From Rhodoblastus sp964425315 (lineage in GTDB: Bacteria; Pseudomonadota; Alphaproteobacteria; Rhizobiales; Beijerinckiaceae), in contig CAYRNB010000001.1 of NCBI GenBank assembly GCA_964425315.1, positions 46,450 to 110,449 on the forward strand: 64,000 nucleotides of DNA, written 5' to 3'. A program made the position numbers and the translations under genes. The notes beneath the pieces were generated by a model. The model was not told where the DNA came from and made no database searches. It saw nothing but the letters and a program-made list of their open reading frames with translations. This document shows, piece by piece, positions 42,981 through 51,885 of this stretch. Each line of letters begins with the position of its first letter. Position 1 is the first letter of the stretch.

Positions 42981-43391
42981 ACGAGTTTTCCGGAAATCTG
43001 CGGACGCGCCGGGCTAGCCCAATTCGTCGACGCCGTCAAAATTTCTCGGCCAACCCCGCGGAACCCACGGCCCAGCTTGTGCATTTTCTCGGTAGGATCA
43101 CTATATTTTTAACGAGCGGCTGTTGGGTAATTGTCTGGCAAGGTTTTGCGCGCAGCCTGACGTTAACCAATGCGTTTCGCCGTTTGCGTTTGGAATGGTT
43201 TCCGCGAAACTGGTTCGCATTCCGCGGAAACGCCATGGCCTGAAAGTCTCTGAAGTCGCGGACGGATTTTCACGCCAGCGGAATGGGTCTTCCGCCTAAA
43301 TCCCGCGGAAACCATACGAAACGCCCGGCGGCGCGATTCATGCATTGCCCGATTCGCAAGTCGGGTGGATGTGTCAGTTGAGGACCGGGCC
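42981..43391. other. divergent intergenic region between argS and the patatin gene
   Basis: About 410 bases with no convincing gene. It must hold the argS promoter and that of the patatin gene. TTTCCGCG and CGCGGAAA motifs recur (43199-43235 and 43296-43312), forming a possible hairpin GTTTCCGCG / CGCGGAAAC; their role is unknown. Confidence 0.5.
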
Positions 43392-44396
43392 ATGTTCGGC
43401 TTTAATTGGAAGACTTTTGAGAAATCCGGCGAATCCTTTTCCGCCGCCAGCGGCGGCGCCGTGGGCGAAAGGCCGCGACGGCGCCCGCGCATTGGCCTGG
43501 CGCTCGGCTCGGGCGCGGCGCGCGGCTGGTCCCATATCGGTGTGCTTCAGGAATTGCAGGCCCGGCGCGTGCCGGTGGACGTTATCGCCGGCTCGTCGAT
43601 CGGCGCGGTGGTTGGCGGCTGTTTCGCCGCGGGCCGGCTCGACGCTCTGGAAACCTTCGCCCGTTCGCTCACCAAGAGGCGTGTCTTCTCGCTGGTGGAT
43701 GTGTCCTTTTCCGGCACAGGCATGATCAGCGGCGGCAAATTGCGCGACGAACTGGCGCGGGAACTTTCCGGCCTGCGCATCGAAAGCCTGCCCATGGGCT
43801 TTGGCGCCGTGGCGACCGAAATTGGCTCCGGCCACGAAGTCTGGCTGCGCCGGGGCGATCTCGTCCAGGCGATTCGCGCCAGTTACGCCCTGCCCGGCGT
43901 GTTCGAACCCCTGCGGATCGGCAATCGCTGGCTTTTCGACGGCGCCCTGGTCAATCCGGTGCCGGTGACGCTCTGCCGCGCCATGGGCGCTGAACTGGTC
44001 ATCGCCGTCAATCTGATCGGCGATGTCGCCTATCGCGGAGCGCTGATCGCCGACGCCGCGCATGCCGGCCCCGAAGCGACGCCCTATGGCGCCCATCACG
44101 CCGCCGGCGGCGAATTGCGCCGCCAGTTCGGCCGCGGCGCCGATGGCGCGCCTGGCATGGTCAGCGCCATGCTCGACGCCTTCAACATCACCCAGGACCG
44201 CATCGCCCGCTCGCGCCTCGCGGGCGACCCGCCCGACGTGCTGATCAGCGCCCGTTTGTCAAAGATCGGCCTGTTCGAATTCCACCGCGCGGACGAAATG
44301 ATCGCAGCCGGCCGCGACGCGGCGCGCCGCGCCCTCAACGCAATCACGGAAATGGCGGCGATCGAGGAGGAATTGCACGGCCGTCCGCCGCTTTGA
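43392..44396 (+). CDS. patatin-like phospholipase (RssA-type)
   Basis: A 334-residue serine lipid hydrolase. The oxyanion loop GLALGSGAARGWSHIGVL, the nucleophile elbow IAGSSIGAVVGGC (GxSxG) and the catalytic Asp in RWLFDGALVNPVP make the Ser-Asp dyad complete. No signal peptide; probably cytoplasmic or membrane-associated. Members of this subgroup are often annotated RssA or NTE-like; the natural lipid is unknown. The ATG at 43392 is used, with GAGGA upstream. It converges on the CBS-domain gene. Confidence 0.9.
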   Translation: MFGFNWKTFEKSGESFSAASGGAVGERPRRRPRIGLALGSGAARGWSHIGVLQELQARRVPVDVIAGSSIGAVVGGCFAAGRLDALETFARSLTKRRVFSLVDVSFSGTGMISGGKLRDELARELSGLRIESLPMGFGAVATEIGSGHEVWLRRGDLVQAIRASYALPGVFEPLRIGNRWLFDGALVNPVPVTLCRAMGAELVIAVNLIGDVAYRGALIADAAHAGPEATPYGAHHAAGGELRRQFGRGADGAPGMVSAMLDAFNITQDRIARSRLAGDPPDVLISARLSKIGLFEFHRADEMIAAGRDAARRALNAITEMAAIEEELHGRPPL

Positions 44397-44422
44397 CTCG
44401 CGGGCGGCCGCACCGCGCCGGG

Positions 44423-44854
44423 TTAAGCCGTCGCGATATATTCGCGCAGGGCGCGATGTTCCGTCTCGATCGATTCCAGCCGGTGCTTGACCACGTCGCC
44501 GATGGAGACGACGCCGGCCAGACGTCCGTTGTGAATAACCGGCAGATGGCGAAAGCGATGCGCGGTCATGGCCTCCATCACCTGTTCGATCGGCTCGTCG
44601 GGCGTGATGGTCACGACCTTGCTGGTCATATGTTTGGACACGGCGTCACCCAAAACCTTGTCGCCCTGTCGACCGATGGCGCGCACGATGTCGCGCTCGG
44701 AAATAATGCCGAGCACCTCGCCATTGCCCCCTGTGACGATCGCGGCGCCTATGCCCCGGTCGGCCAAAATGCCGGCGACCTCCTGAAGGGTCCGGTGTGG
44801 CTGCGTGGTCGTCACGTCATTGCCCTTGGCGGCGAGAATAATTGCGACTGTCAT
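44423..44854 (-). CDS. CBS-domain pair protein
   Basis: A 143-residue protein of two CBS motifs: VAGILADRGIGAAIVTGGNG ... LGIISERDIVRAI, and VSKHMTSKVVTITPDEPIEQ ... LPVIHNGRLAGVVSIGDVVK. CBS pairs bind adenine nucleotides and sense energy state; stand-alone forms like this are common in alphaproteobacteria, with roles unknown. GGAGG precedes the ATG at 44854. It lies 89 bases after the rhomboid gene on the same strand. Confidence 0.92.
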   Translation of the reverse strand: MTVAIILAAKGNDVTTTQPHRTLQEVAGILADRGIGAAIVTGGNGEVLGIISERDIVRAIGRQGDKVLGDAVSKHMTSKVVTITPDEPIEQVMEAMTAHRFRHLPVIHNGRLAGVVSIGDVVKHRLESIETEHRALREYIATA

Positions 44855-44943
44855 CGATGTCCTCCGCTCAGACGCGGGATTTGCCCCCGTTCTTAGGCGA
44901 GTAGGATGCGCCCGTTCGCGCCGAAGCGCAAGCAAACGTTGAG

Positions 44944-45714
44944 TTAGCCCTGCTTTCGTCTTTGGTCGAACAGGGGCGCCAGGAACAAGCCGGCGAGAAA
45001 GCCGCCGATATGCGCCTGCCACGCGATCGGCGCCCGAGAAAAGCCCAGCTCCTGGCCGCCGAGGCCAATCAGCAGATTGATGCCGAACCAGAAGGCGACG
45101 AAAGCCAGAACCTGCGGATTGACGAAGGCCTCGCGCAAGGTGGCCAGGGGCGGCTCCGGATCGACGGCCTCGAAGCTGCGAAAAAGCATGCCAGGCTGGA
45201 ATACGAAGCGCGCCGCCGCCCCCATGTAAGCGGAAATGCCGGCCGAGGCGCCGATCATCGGCGCCAGTTCGACAAAATTCGCCGCAAACTGGACCAGGGC
45301 GCCGAGAACCGCGCCGATCACCCCAAGCAGCAGAAAGCGCAACGTCCCGAAACGCCGCGCCACCGGCGAACCAAAGGCGGCGAGCATCGCGCCGTTGACG
45401 GTCAGATGCGTCCAGCCGCCGTGAAGAAAAGCGTAGGTCAGGGGCGTCACCCACATTTCCTGCGGCCGCCCATAGGTGAGAAAGAACTGGCTCAGCTCGC
45501 CATCCACCCGCGAGGCGCGTGCGACGGCGTTGAGATGGTCAATCACGGCGCTCTGGTTGAAGAGAAAGGCGAAACGCGCCGGCGTAAAGCCGAAAAGCGC
45601 CATCACCTTCAGACTGGCTTCCGGCGGCAGGAGATTCATGGCGATCTGGATGAGGATCAGCACAGCGAGCAGCGCCAAAATGACGCCGGGAATTTTGAAA
45701 ATCGGCTCGCGCAT
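44944..45714 (-). CDS. rhomboid-family intramembrane serine protease
   Basis: A 256-residue protein with six or seven helices. The catalytic Ser lies in PMIGASAGISAYMGAAARF (GxSxG type) and the catalytic His in APIAWQAHIGGFLAGLFLA; the first conserved HGGWTHLTVNGAMLAAFGSP is also present, so the active site is complete. Such proteases cut membrane-spanning substrates; the target is unknown. First gene before the CBS gene; it diverges from the PAS-domain gene across 435 bases. Confidence 0.92.
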   Translation of the reverse strand: MREPIFKIPGVILALLAVLILIQIAMNLLPPEASLKVMALFGFTPARFAFLFNQSAVIDHLNAVARASRVDGELSQFFLTYGRPQEMWVTPLTYAFLHGGWTHLTVNGAMLAAFGSPVARRFGTLRFLLLGVIGAVLGALVQFAANFVELAPMIGASAGISAYMGAAARFVFQPGMLFRSFEAVDPEPPLATLREAFVNPQVLAFVAFWFGINLLIGLGGQELGFSRAPIAWQAHIGGFLAGLFLAPLFDQRRKQG

Positions 45715-46149
45715 GATTGAGGTTGGCCTTACGCGAAAAAAGAGAAAGGGGAGAGCTGGAGCGGGCTCTCCCCCTTTGGACGGACATTAACCGCCTTCGC
45801 CGACCGAAGCCAGCATCTCTGTCTCGGCATTCTGGAGCCCTTCACCCCCGCCCTCGTTCCGAGCCAAAGGAACAGCAGGGAAAAAGGTCCCGAACAAGAC
45901 CTCATCGCGAATTCGAACCCAGCTTGCAGCGGGTCGCTTAGCCGCCGCCATCGCCGAATTCGAACGAGACTAAAATGCCAAGACTCGTAAAAATTTGCAA
46001 CGTCAACCACGCATTAACATTAATCGGAATGGGCGAATTGGCCCCTGACTGGCCCGAACTTCGCAGTTTTCTGGGCGCGCATGCGGCGAAGAGGAAATCT
46101 GGCCCGCTATCGCACAGAAAACGACCCAAAAGCGAACAAGGGCGAAAAA
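45715..46149. other. divergent intergenic region
   Basis: About 435 bases between the rhomboid and PAS-domain genes. Open frames here are shadows without family features. ACGCATTAACATTAATCGG (46008-46026) is an AT-rich spot that could be part of a promoter. Nothing else was recognised. Confidence 0.5.
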
Positions 46150-46767
46150 ATGAGACAGGCGGCGACACAGGAGCTTTTCAGCTACTGGGACCAGTTGCGC
46201 GGAGCCCGGCTCTCGCCGGAACGAGATGAAATCGATCCGGCGGCCATCCGGCATATCCTTGCAGACACGATGATTCTGGAGGTGGACGAGGATAAGAGCT
46301 TTCCCGTTCGCATTTCCGGCACGCGGCTGAACGCCTTATTTCTCGCCGAGCAAAAGGGCGTTTCATTCGTCAGCCTGTTCTCTCCGGAAGAGCAAAAGGC
46401 CGTCAGCGCCATGATTCTCTCGGTCGCCGACGCGGCGCGGCCGATCGTCGCCGGCCTGACAGCTGCGCCGGAGGACGGCGATCCGGCCAATCTCGAACTC
46501 TTGCTGCTGCCGCTGCGCCATCACGGCAAGACCCACGCCCGCATTCTCGGCGCGCTCGCGCCCACGGCCATTCCCTCCTGGCTCGGACTGCGCCGGGCCC
46601 TGTGCCTGCGGGTGGTCGCCATGCGCTACATCGATGAAGGGCTGCCAGGCCCGCTCTCGCCCTTGCTGCTCAACAGCGGCGATGCCGCGGCGCCGGCCGA
46701 ACTGGCGCGCCGCGCCAAAGTTCGCCGCCGCTCCTTTTTTGTCATTTCGGGCGGCAGGCGTAGCTGA
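46150..46767 (+). CDS. PAS-domain protein (PAS_5 type)
   Basis: A 205-residue protein matching the alphaproteobacterial PAS_5 group: LFSYWDQLRGARLSPERDEI, then DPAAIRHILADTMILEVDED, FPVRISGTRLNALFLAEQKG and a later LELLLLPLRHHGKTHARILG. There is no attached enzyme or DNA-binding domain. Proteins of this group are often near PilZ or c-di-GMP genes, as here; the ligand is unknown. The ATG at 46150 is used; the frame runs 23 codons further up. The PilZ gene follows after 101 bases. Confidence 0.85.
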   Translation: MRQAATQELFSYWDQLRGARLSPERDEIDPAAIRHILADTMILEVDEDKSFPVRISGTRLNALFLAEQKGVSFVSLFSPEEQKAVSAMILSVADAARPIVAGLTAAPEDGDPANLELLLLPLRHHGKTHARILGALAPTAIPSWLGLRRALCLRVVAMRYIDEGLPGPLSPLLLNSGDAAAPAELARRAKVRRRSFFVISGGRRS

Positions 46768-46868
46768 CAGTAAGGCGCCGCGAGTCAGTTTTAAGCGGGG
46801 CTGTAACAACCAATTAACATCGTTGTTCCTATAATTCGGCGAATTAATTGGAAAAGTCAGCCAAGCCA

Positions 46869-47474
46869 ATGCAACTGCAGGCCAAACTTTCTACCAAGCC
46901 GTTGGAACGGCGACGTTTCGCGCGCGCGAAACTCGCCCTGATCGGCCGTTACATGCTGCAGGATCGGCGGGAGTTTCCCTGCCAGACCATCGACATCTCC
47001 GTCGGCGGCATCGCTCTTACCGCCCCGGTCCAGGGCGCGGTCGGCGAAAGAGTCGTATGCTATTTCGACGCTCTGGGACGGATCGAGGGCTTAATCGTCC
47101 GCCACCTTCAGTTCGGCTTCGCCATGAGCGCCAACATGCCGGCGGCGAAACGCGAGAAGCTGGTCAATCAACTCACCTGGCTCGCCAATCGCAAAGTGCT
47201 GGGCCTTCCCGAGGACCGGCGCCACGAACGCATCGTTCCGCATAAGGTCAATTCGACGCTGCGCTTGCCGAACGGAACAACGGTCCCGGCGAAAATCATC
47301 GACATTTCGGTGTCCGGCGCGGCTGTCGCCTGCACGGCTCAGGCGGGGCTCGGCGCCATGGTGCACATCGGGCGCCGGCCGGCGCGCGTCGTGCGCGTTT
47401 TCGACCACGGCTTGGCGCTGGAATTCGCCCTTCCGCTTTCCTTCGACGTTTTCGACGAAAACGTCGTCTTGTGA
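46869..47474 (+). CDS. protein with two PilZ domains
   Basis: A 201-residue protein with two PilZ domains in tandem. The first has LERRRFARAKLAL and TIDISVGGIAL, the second RRHERIVPHKVN and IIDISVSGAAVA, so both the RxxxR and the (D/N)xSxxG c-di-GMP motifs are present or near-complete. It probably binds cyclic di-GMP and modulates surface or polysaccharide functions; an exopolysaccharide locus is 10 kb away. The ATG at 46869 is used; a TTG at 46848 would add 7 residues. It converges on the carbonic anhydrase gene with 7 bases between. Confidence 0.9.
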   Translation: MQLQAKLSTKPLERRRFARAKLALIGRYMLQDRREFPCQTIDISVGGIALTAPVQGAVGERVVCYFDALGRIEGLIVRHLQFGFAMSANMPAAKREKLVNQLTWLANRKVLGLPEDRRHERIVPHKVNSTLRLPNGTTVPAKIIDISVSGAAVACTAQAGLGAMVHIGRRPARVVRVFDHGLALEFALPLSFDVFDENVVL

Positions 47475-47481
47475 AGCCCTT

Positions 47482-48012
47482 TCACTCAATCTTTTTCAAT
47501 CCGGCCGCATAGCGGCGGCCGTTTTGAACATAACCGCGGGCGCTGCCGAGCAACTTTTCCGCGACGGACGAATCAAAAGTCCGCACGACTTTGGCGGGCG
47601 AGCCGACGATCAGCGAATAATCCGGAAATTCCTTGTTCTCGGTTACCAGAGCGTTGGCGCCCACGAGACAGAACTTGCCGATTTTCGCGCCATTGAGCAG
47701 GGTCGCGCCCATGCCGATCAGGCTGCCCTCGCCCACCGTGCAGCTATGCAGAATGACGCGATGGCCGACGGTGACGTCGGCCCCGATCGTCAGTGGAAAG
47801 CCCATGTCGGTGTGCATGACGCAAAGATCCTGAATATTGCTGCGGGCTCCGATCTCGATCCATTCGTTATCGCCGCGCAAGACAGCGCCGAACCAGACGC
47901 TGACATCCTCGCCGAGACGCACGCGGCCGATGACGTTCGCGTCCGGCGCGACAAAATAGCGGCCTTCCGGCGGCAGTTCCGGCGCGGCGCCGTCGATCGT
48001 GTAAAATGTCAT
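47482..48012 (-). CDS. gamma-carbonic anhydrase family protein
   Basis: A 176-residue left-handed beta-helix protein. Hexapeptide repeats run through NVIGRVRLGEDVSVWFGAVL, and the metal histidines of the gamma class are in VMHTDMGFPLTIGADVTVGH and RVILHSCTVGEGSLIGMGAT. It may hydrate CO2 or be one of the many relatives with lost or altered activity. The ATG at 48012 (MTFYTIDGAA) is preferred; one at 48060 adds 16 residues. It stands alone on the minus strand, near DUF3126 and cysE, as in relatives. Confidence 0.92.
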   Translation of the reverse strand: MTFYTIDGAAPELPPEGRYFVAPDANVIGRVRLGEDVSVWFGAVLRGDNEWIEIGARSNIQDLCVMHTDMGFPLTIGADVTVGHRVILHSCTVGEGSLIGMGATLLNGAKIGKFCLVGANALVTENKEFPDYSLIVGSPAKVVRTFDSSVAEKLLGSARGYVQNGRRYAAGLKKIE

Positions 48013-48151
48013 ATCGTCCTGCTCCCTTGCCGAGACGGCTTCGATCGGGGGAACCGACACCGTCTCCTTCTAGCCGGTTTCGCCGCGCCTGCGAAAAAAC
48101 CGCGCGCCCACGCGAAAACCGTCCCTGGCCGCCGCGCGGCGAAGGGCGCGG

Positions 48152-48577
48152 TCACTTCGCCCTGACGCCCTCGCTCTTGCGTGCGAAATCGCGCGCCGTC
48201 TTGGCGCGGCAGAGGGCGGCCAACGACAGGTACATCGTTCCCGAATTCTTCCGGGCGACGTCGTCGCAATGATAGAGCTTGTCCTTATAAGCCTTTTTCG
48301 TCGCGGCGTCGGCCGTGGGGAGAAAACGCTTCTCGCATTTGGCTCGCACGATATCGGAAATCGCATTGTCGCCGGACGTTCCAAGCGAACAAGCCTCGAA
48401 GCGCCGATAAGCGCCGTCGCAATCGGCGATGGCGCCGATGGAATTTTTGATTGCGCTGGCGTAACTGCCCGCATTGGTGATTTCGGCCTGGGAAACGTTG
48501 CACGGATCGGCCGCCCACGCGGCGCCTGGAAGGATGGCGGCGGCAACCAAAATGAAGAGGCCGAATCGGGCTCTCAT
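48152..48577 (-). CDS. small exported protein of unknown function
   Basis: A 141-residue protein with a signal peptide (FGLFILVAAAILPGAAWA|A) and a helical, charged mature part with six cysteines (ADPCNVSQAEITNAGSYASA; YRRFEACSLGTSGD; AKCEKRFLPTADAATKKAYK; KLYHCDDVARKNSG; LAALCRAKTA). The cysteines suggest disulfides. I do not recognise the family. It follows DUF3126 after four bases and is probably co-transcribed with it. Confidence 0.7.
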   Translation of the reverse strand: MRARFGLFILVAAAILPGAAWAADPCNVSQAEITNAGSYASAIKNSIGAIADCDGAYRRFEACSLGTSGDNAISDIVRAKCEKRFLPTADAATKKAYKDKLYHCDDVARKNSGTMYLSLAALCRAKTARDFARKSEGVRAK

Positions 48578-48581
48578 GGCC

Positions 48582-48977
48582 TCATAAATCCTCGAGGTCG
48601 AAATCGAGAATGGCCATTTGCAAGGTGAAGCTCCCGCCCTTGGGATCGTCGGCGGAAATCACGCCGATAAAATCGTCGCCGCGATAGAGTTCGACAGAAT
48701 CGGTCTTTTTCATCCGAGCCACGATTCGCAACTTATCGTTTTCGAACAACCGGCGCAGATAGTCCTGCAATGCGGGACGCTCGACGGGAATCGTCATGGC
48801 GAAGGAAAAGGAACGGTCGCCGTCCTCGTCGTCGACGCTGATGACGCCGAGCGTCCGTTCGCCATAATTGACGAGAGCCTGTTCATCGTCCCTGGGATCA
48901 AGGGCGATTCTTATGCCCGGCGCGCCGAGGGTGTTGCGCAGGAATTCCTGCAATTTGCGCAATTCGGTCTTGTTCAA
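48582..48977 (-). CDS. DUF3126 family protein
   Basis: A 131-residue protein found next to cysE in many Hyphomicrobiales. Visible family features are LRKLQEFLRNTLGAPGIRIA, LDPRDDEQALVNYGERTLGV ISVDDEDGDRSF, and the end DDFIGVISADDPKGGSFTLQ. Function unknown. The start is TTG at 48977 (TTGAACAAGACC), with GGAGA upstream. The exported-protein gene follows after four bases. The 617 bases back to cysE are unusually long for this pairing. Confidence 0.85.
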   Translation of the reverse strand: MNKTELRKLQEFLRNTLGAPGIRIALDPRDDEQALVNYGERTLGVISVDDEDGDRSFSFAMTIPVERPALQDYLRRLFENDKLRIVARMKKTDSVELYRGDDFIGVISADDPKGGSFTLQMAILDFDLEDL

Positions 48978-49594
48978 TGGCCGTCTCCGTGCCTGCCTGG
49001 TTGCGCGAACCTATAGCGGCCCGCCAAAAAGGGAAACCCGGTTTTCGTGAGAAGCGGCGCGCATCCGGAAAATCCTTGGCCTTCTCGCCAACCCGCCATA
49101 GACCGCGAAGCGAGAGGACAGGCGAGGTCGTGTGGCGCGCCGGGACCGTCGCCATCTCTTGGTTCAATGAATTCAGCAAGGAATTCAGAACGCCATCGGC
49201 GCCCAACCAAAACAACGTTTCAGATCGCACTGCCAGCGCCGTGAAAATCGACAGCAAACCCTATCTTATTCCATACAAATCTGCTCTCACGACTCTGTGG
49301 CTCATTTCGGACCCTCCCGATAAAATCGAAATCAAGAAAGAGCAGCTCTTCTCCTTTCTCGCCTCGATCCTGACGGGCGCGCCAGTCGACGAGAAATGGC
49401 GTCTCGCCAAATACCCCGACATTACGAAGAGCATCGCTCTGGGAGAGATTCGCTCGCGCCAGGACCATTTCGACACACAGGCCGCGACGAAGCGCGCCAG
49501 CCCTACAAGGCGTAAAGGCCCGGCGCCGCGCCAATGGCGAAGCGCTTTTGCGATCGGGGCGAAGAGCGACAGTGATTGGCTAAAAAAGCCGCAG
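48978..49594. other. unusually long cysE-DUF3126 interval with a possible gene remnant
   Basis: This space is normally short in relatives. It holds the repeat copy at 49026-49061 and, on the plus strand, a frame from a GTG at 49130 (with GAGAGGA upstream) that reads like a real protein for about 110 codons (KIDSKPYLIPYKSALTTLWL, ISDPPDKIEIKKEQLFSFLA, then APVDEKWRLAKYPDITK), richer in K, I and D than its surroundings. The frame then continues antisense through cysE with no stop, so no complete gene is present. Confidence 0.5.
49026..49061 (+). repeat. intergenic repeat, copy 3 (GGAAACCCGGTTTTCG core)
   Basis: An A-rich run is followed by GGGAAACCCGGTTTTCGTG, AGAAGC and GGCGCGCAT, matching copies at 3727-3764 and 32003-32044 with a few changes. 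It lies between DUF3126 and the unexplained plus-strand frame. Confidence 0.55.
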
Positions 49595-50425
49595 TCACTC
49601 CTCGCCCGCCTTGGAGACGAGAATCTGGTCCATTTCGCGCGCCGGTTCGGCGCAGCCGGAGGCGCCGACAATACGCGCCGGCACACCCGCCACCGTGACA
49701 TTGGCCGGCACCGGCTTCAGCACCACCGATCCCGCGGCGATGCGCGAGCAGGCGCCGATCTCGATATTGCCGATAATGGCCGAGCCGGCGCCGATCAGCA
49801 CGCCGTGGCGGATTTTCGGATGGCGGTCGCCCCTTTCATGGCCGGTGCCGCCGAGCGTCACGCCGTGCAGGATCGAGACGTCGTCCTCAATCACCGCAGT
49901 GGCGCCGACCACGAGGCCGGTGGCGTGGTCGAGGAAGACGCCCTTGCCGATGCGCGCCGCCGGATTGATGTCGGTCTGCAGGGCGGCCGACGAGCGGCAT
50001 TGCAGATAAAGAGCGAAATCCTTGCGGCCCGTCACCCAAAGCGCATGGGCGAGGCGATGCACCTGCAGCGCGTGAAAGCCCTTGAAATAAAGCAGGGGCT
50101 CGATCACCCGCTCGCAGGCGGGGTCACGGTCGACGACCGCGAGAAGATCGGCGCGGATCGCTATGCCGAAGGAGGGATCGCGGGCGCAGAATTCGAGAAA
50201 ATTCTGGCGAATGATGTCGCCGGGAAAATCCGGATGCGACAGGCGCGCGGCGAGGCGATGGGCGACCGTTTGCTCCAGCGTCGCATGATTGAGAATAGAC
50301 GAGGCGAGAAAGCAGCCGAGTTCCGGCTCGCGGCGCAACGTTTCCTCCGCTTCGCGCCGAACCTGCGCGAAAATCGGATCGGCCTCGGTGGAGCGCAGCG
50401 GCCGCACATTGCCCGTCTTCGTCAT
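49595..50425 (-). CDS. cysE: serine O-acetyltransferase
   Basis: Acetylates serine with acetyl-CoA, the first step of cysteine synthesis. The 276 residues have the N-terminal helical domain (FAQVRREAEETLRREPELGC; LAARLSHPDFPGDIIRQNFL) and the C-terminal left-handed beta-helix with the catalytic region INPAARIGKGVFLDHATGLV and GVTLGGTGHERGDRHPKIRH. The C-terminal inhibitory tail for cysteine feedback is short but present. It follows the alpha/beta hydrolase gene by 33 bases on the minus strand. Confidence 0.96.
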   Translation of the reverse strand: MTKTGNVRPLRSTEADPIFAQVRREAEETLRREPELGCFLASSILNHATLEQTVAHRLAARLSHPDFPGDIIRQNFLEFCARDPSFGIAIRADLLAVVDRDPACERVIEPLLYFKGFHALQVHRLAHALWVTGRKDFALYLQCRSSAALQTDINPAARIGKGVFLDHATGLVVGATAVIEDDVSILHGVTLGGTGHERGDRHPKIRHGVLIGAGSAIIGNIEIGACSRIAAGSVVLKPVPANVTVAGVPARIVGASGCAEPAREMDQILVSKAGEE

Positions 50426-50458
50426 AAAACCTTACTCCCTGCGCCCCCGCGCCACGCC

Positions 50459-51229
50459 CTATCTATCAAGATTGTCGAGGAATTCTAGCACGCCTTCCTT
50501 AAAATGCTTATCGCCTACCGTGCGATTGTGATCGCGGTCCGGCACGATCAGGGCGCGGGCGTTTTTCATCAGCCCCGCCAGCGCCTTCGGATCTCCCGCC
50601 ACCTCGTCCCTGGAGCCGACGCAGATCAGCGTCGGCGCCTCGATCAAACCGACTTCCTCCTTGCTCATCGCGTGCCGCGAACCCCGCATGCAGGCGGCTA
50701 GAGCGGCGAGATCGCTTTTGGTCGCCTCGGCGAAGGAGCGGAACATCCGCTGGGTCGGATCGGAGAGATCGTCCAGCGACTTCGCCTCCATGGCGTCGGC
50801 GATTCCGATCGGCAATCCGGCGCCATCCACGAGATGGAAACCCAGGCCGCCGAGCACAAGACCTCTCAGCCTTTTTGGCGAAGCTACGGCCACATGGGCG
50901 GCGATCCGCGCGCCCATGGAATAGCCCATGACGTCGGCGCGGGCCAGACCGAGCCAATCGAGCAGGTTGACGGCGTCGCGGGCCATGATCCAGGGCGTGT
51001 AAAACGCCGGATCGTAAAATTTCTCGCTGCGGCCATGGCCGCGATTGTCCAGGGCTATGGTCCGCCTCCCTGCCCCGACCAGCGTCTTGACCCATTGCGG
51101 AAAGACCCAGTTGACGCCGTGATTGGAAGCAAATCCATGAATGAGAAGAATCGGCTCGCCGCGGTCGGCCCCGTGCGGGGCGACATCGATATAGGCGAGG
51201 CGCGCCCCGTCCGAGGAAAAATACTCCAT
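50459..51229 (-). CDS. alpha/beta hydrolase
   Basis: A 256-residue alpha/beta-hydrolase fold. The catalytic triad is visible: nucleophile Ser in VMGYSMGARIAAHVAVASPK, the acid near ICVGSRDEVAGDPKALAGLM and the His in VPDRDHNRTVG. The oxyanion loop is ILLIHGFASNHGVNW. The substrate is unknown; such proteins sit upstream of cysE in many relatives. The ATG at 51229 is used. Confidence 0.9.
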   Translation of the reverse strand: MEYFSSDGARLAYIDVAPHGADRGEPILLIHGFASNHGVNWVFPQWVKTLVGAGRRTIALDNRGHGRSEKFYDPAFYTPWIMARDAVNLLDWLGLARADVMGYSMGARIAAHVAVASPKRLRGLVLGGLGFHLVDGAGLPIGIADAMEAKSLDDLSDPTQRMFRSFAEATKSDLAALAACMRGSRHAMSKEEVGLIEAPTLICVGSRDEVAGDPKALAGLMKNARALIVPDRDHNRTVGDKHFKEGVLEFLDNLDR

Positions 51230-51246
51230 ATCCAAGGGCGCGACCC

Positions 51247-51885
51247 CTACCAGCGCAGAAAGCGGCCGCCGGCGAACCAGCCGAGCGTGACGACGATCAG
51301 GGTCGCGAGCAGATACCAGACGATCACGAAGAAGGGCGAATCGTCCGGGCAATTGGCGGCGTAAAGCGTGGCCGCCAATCCGGCCGCGGCGAAGGCCGCC
51401 GCCGCGCCCGCCTTTTGCGGCTCGGTCGGCGCGCCATGCCGCAGGGCGAGAAAAAGCCCGGCGAGCGGCGCCAGCGACATCAACGGAATGAGCGTCAGGC
51501 AGTGGACGGCGTTATGGCCGATCATCCGCGTCATCCACAGATCGCGCGGGACCGCAGCCATTTCGGCAATGCAAGCCAGGAGGGCCAGGGCCGGCGCGAG
51601 CAGGACCGCCCAGCCGGCGGCGCCGATCTTCGCCGCCGGTCGTGACAGTCGCCAAACCAGGACCAGGCCGCTCGCCGCCATGGTCAATGTGAAGACGAAT
51701 TTGAACAGGAACCGCGGCTCGTCGAGCGAAGCGAAAAAGGTCTTGCGAAGGCCAAGGAAAGCAAAGAAGAACGCGGCCGAGACCGCGAAGCCGGCCAGAA
51801 CGTCGAGCGCGAACAGCCGGCGCAGCGGCGACGGCTTCACTTCGAGGTCGGCTGCGAGGGCCGCTATGAGGTCTTCGGTCTTCAC
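51247..51885 (-). CDS. NrsF family anti-sigma factor (DUF1109)
   Basis: A 212-residue inner-membrane protein with six predicted helices (LAGFAVSAAFFFAFLGLRKT; FKFVFTLTMAASGLVLVWRL; AAGWAVLLAPALALLACIAE and others). It begins with a short cytoplasmic segment (KTEDLIAALAADLEVKPSPL) typical of NrsF, which holds an ECF sigma factor inactive until oxidative or metal stress modifies conserved cysteines; here LLACIAEM and NAVHCLTL match their usual positions. The start is a GTG overlapping the sigma gene's stop (GTGA). Confidence 0.88.
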   Translation of the reverse strand: MKTEDLIAALAADLEVKPSPLRRLFALDVLAGFAVSAAFFFAFLGLRKTFFASLDEPRFLFKFVFTLTMAASGLVLVWRLSRPAAKIGAAGWAVLLAPALALLACIAEMAAVPRDLWMTRMIGHNAVHCLTLIPLMSLAPLAGLFLALRHGAPTEPQKAGAAAAFAAAGLAATLYAANCPDDSPFFVIVWYLLATLIVVTLGWFAGGRFLRW

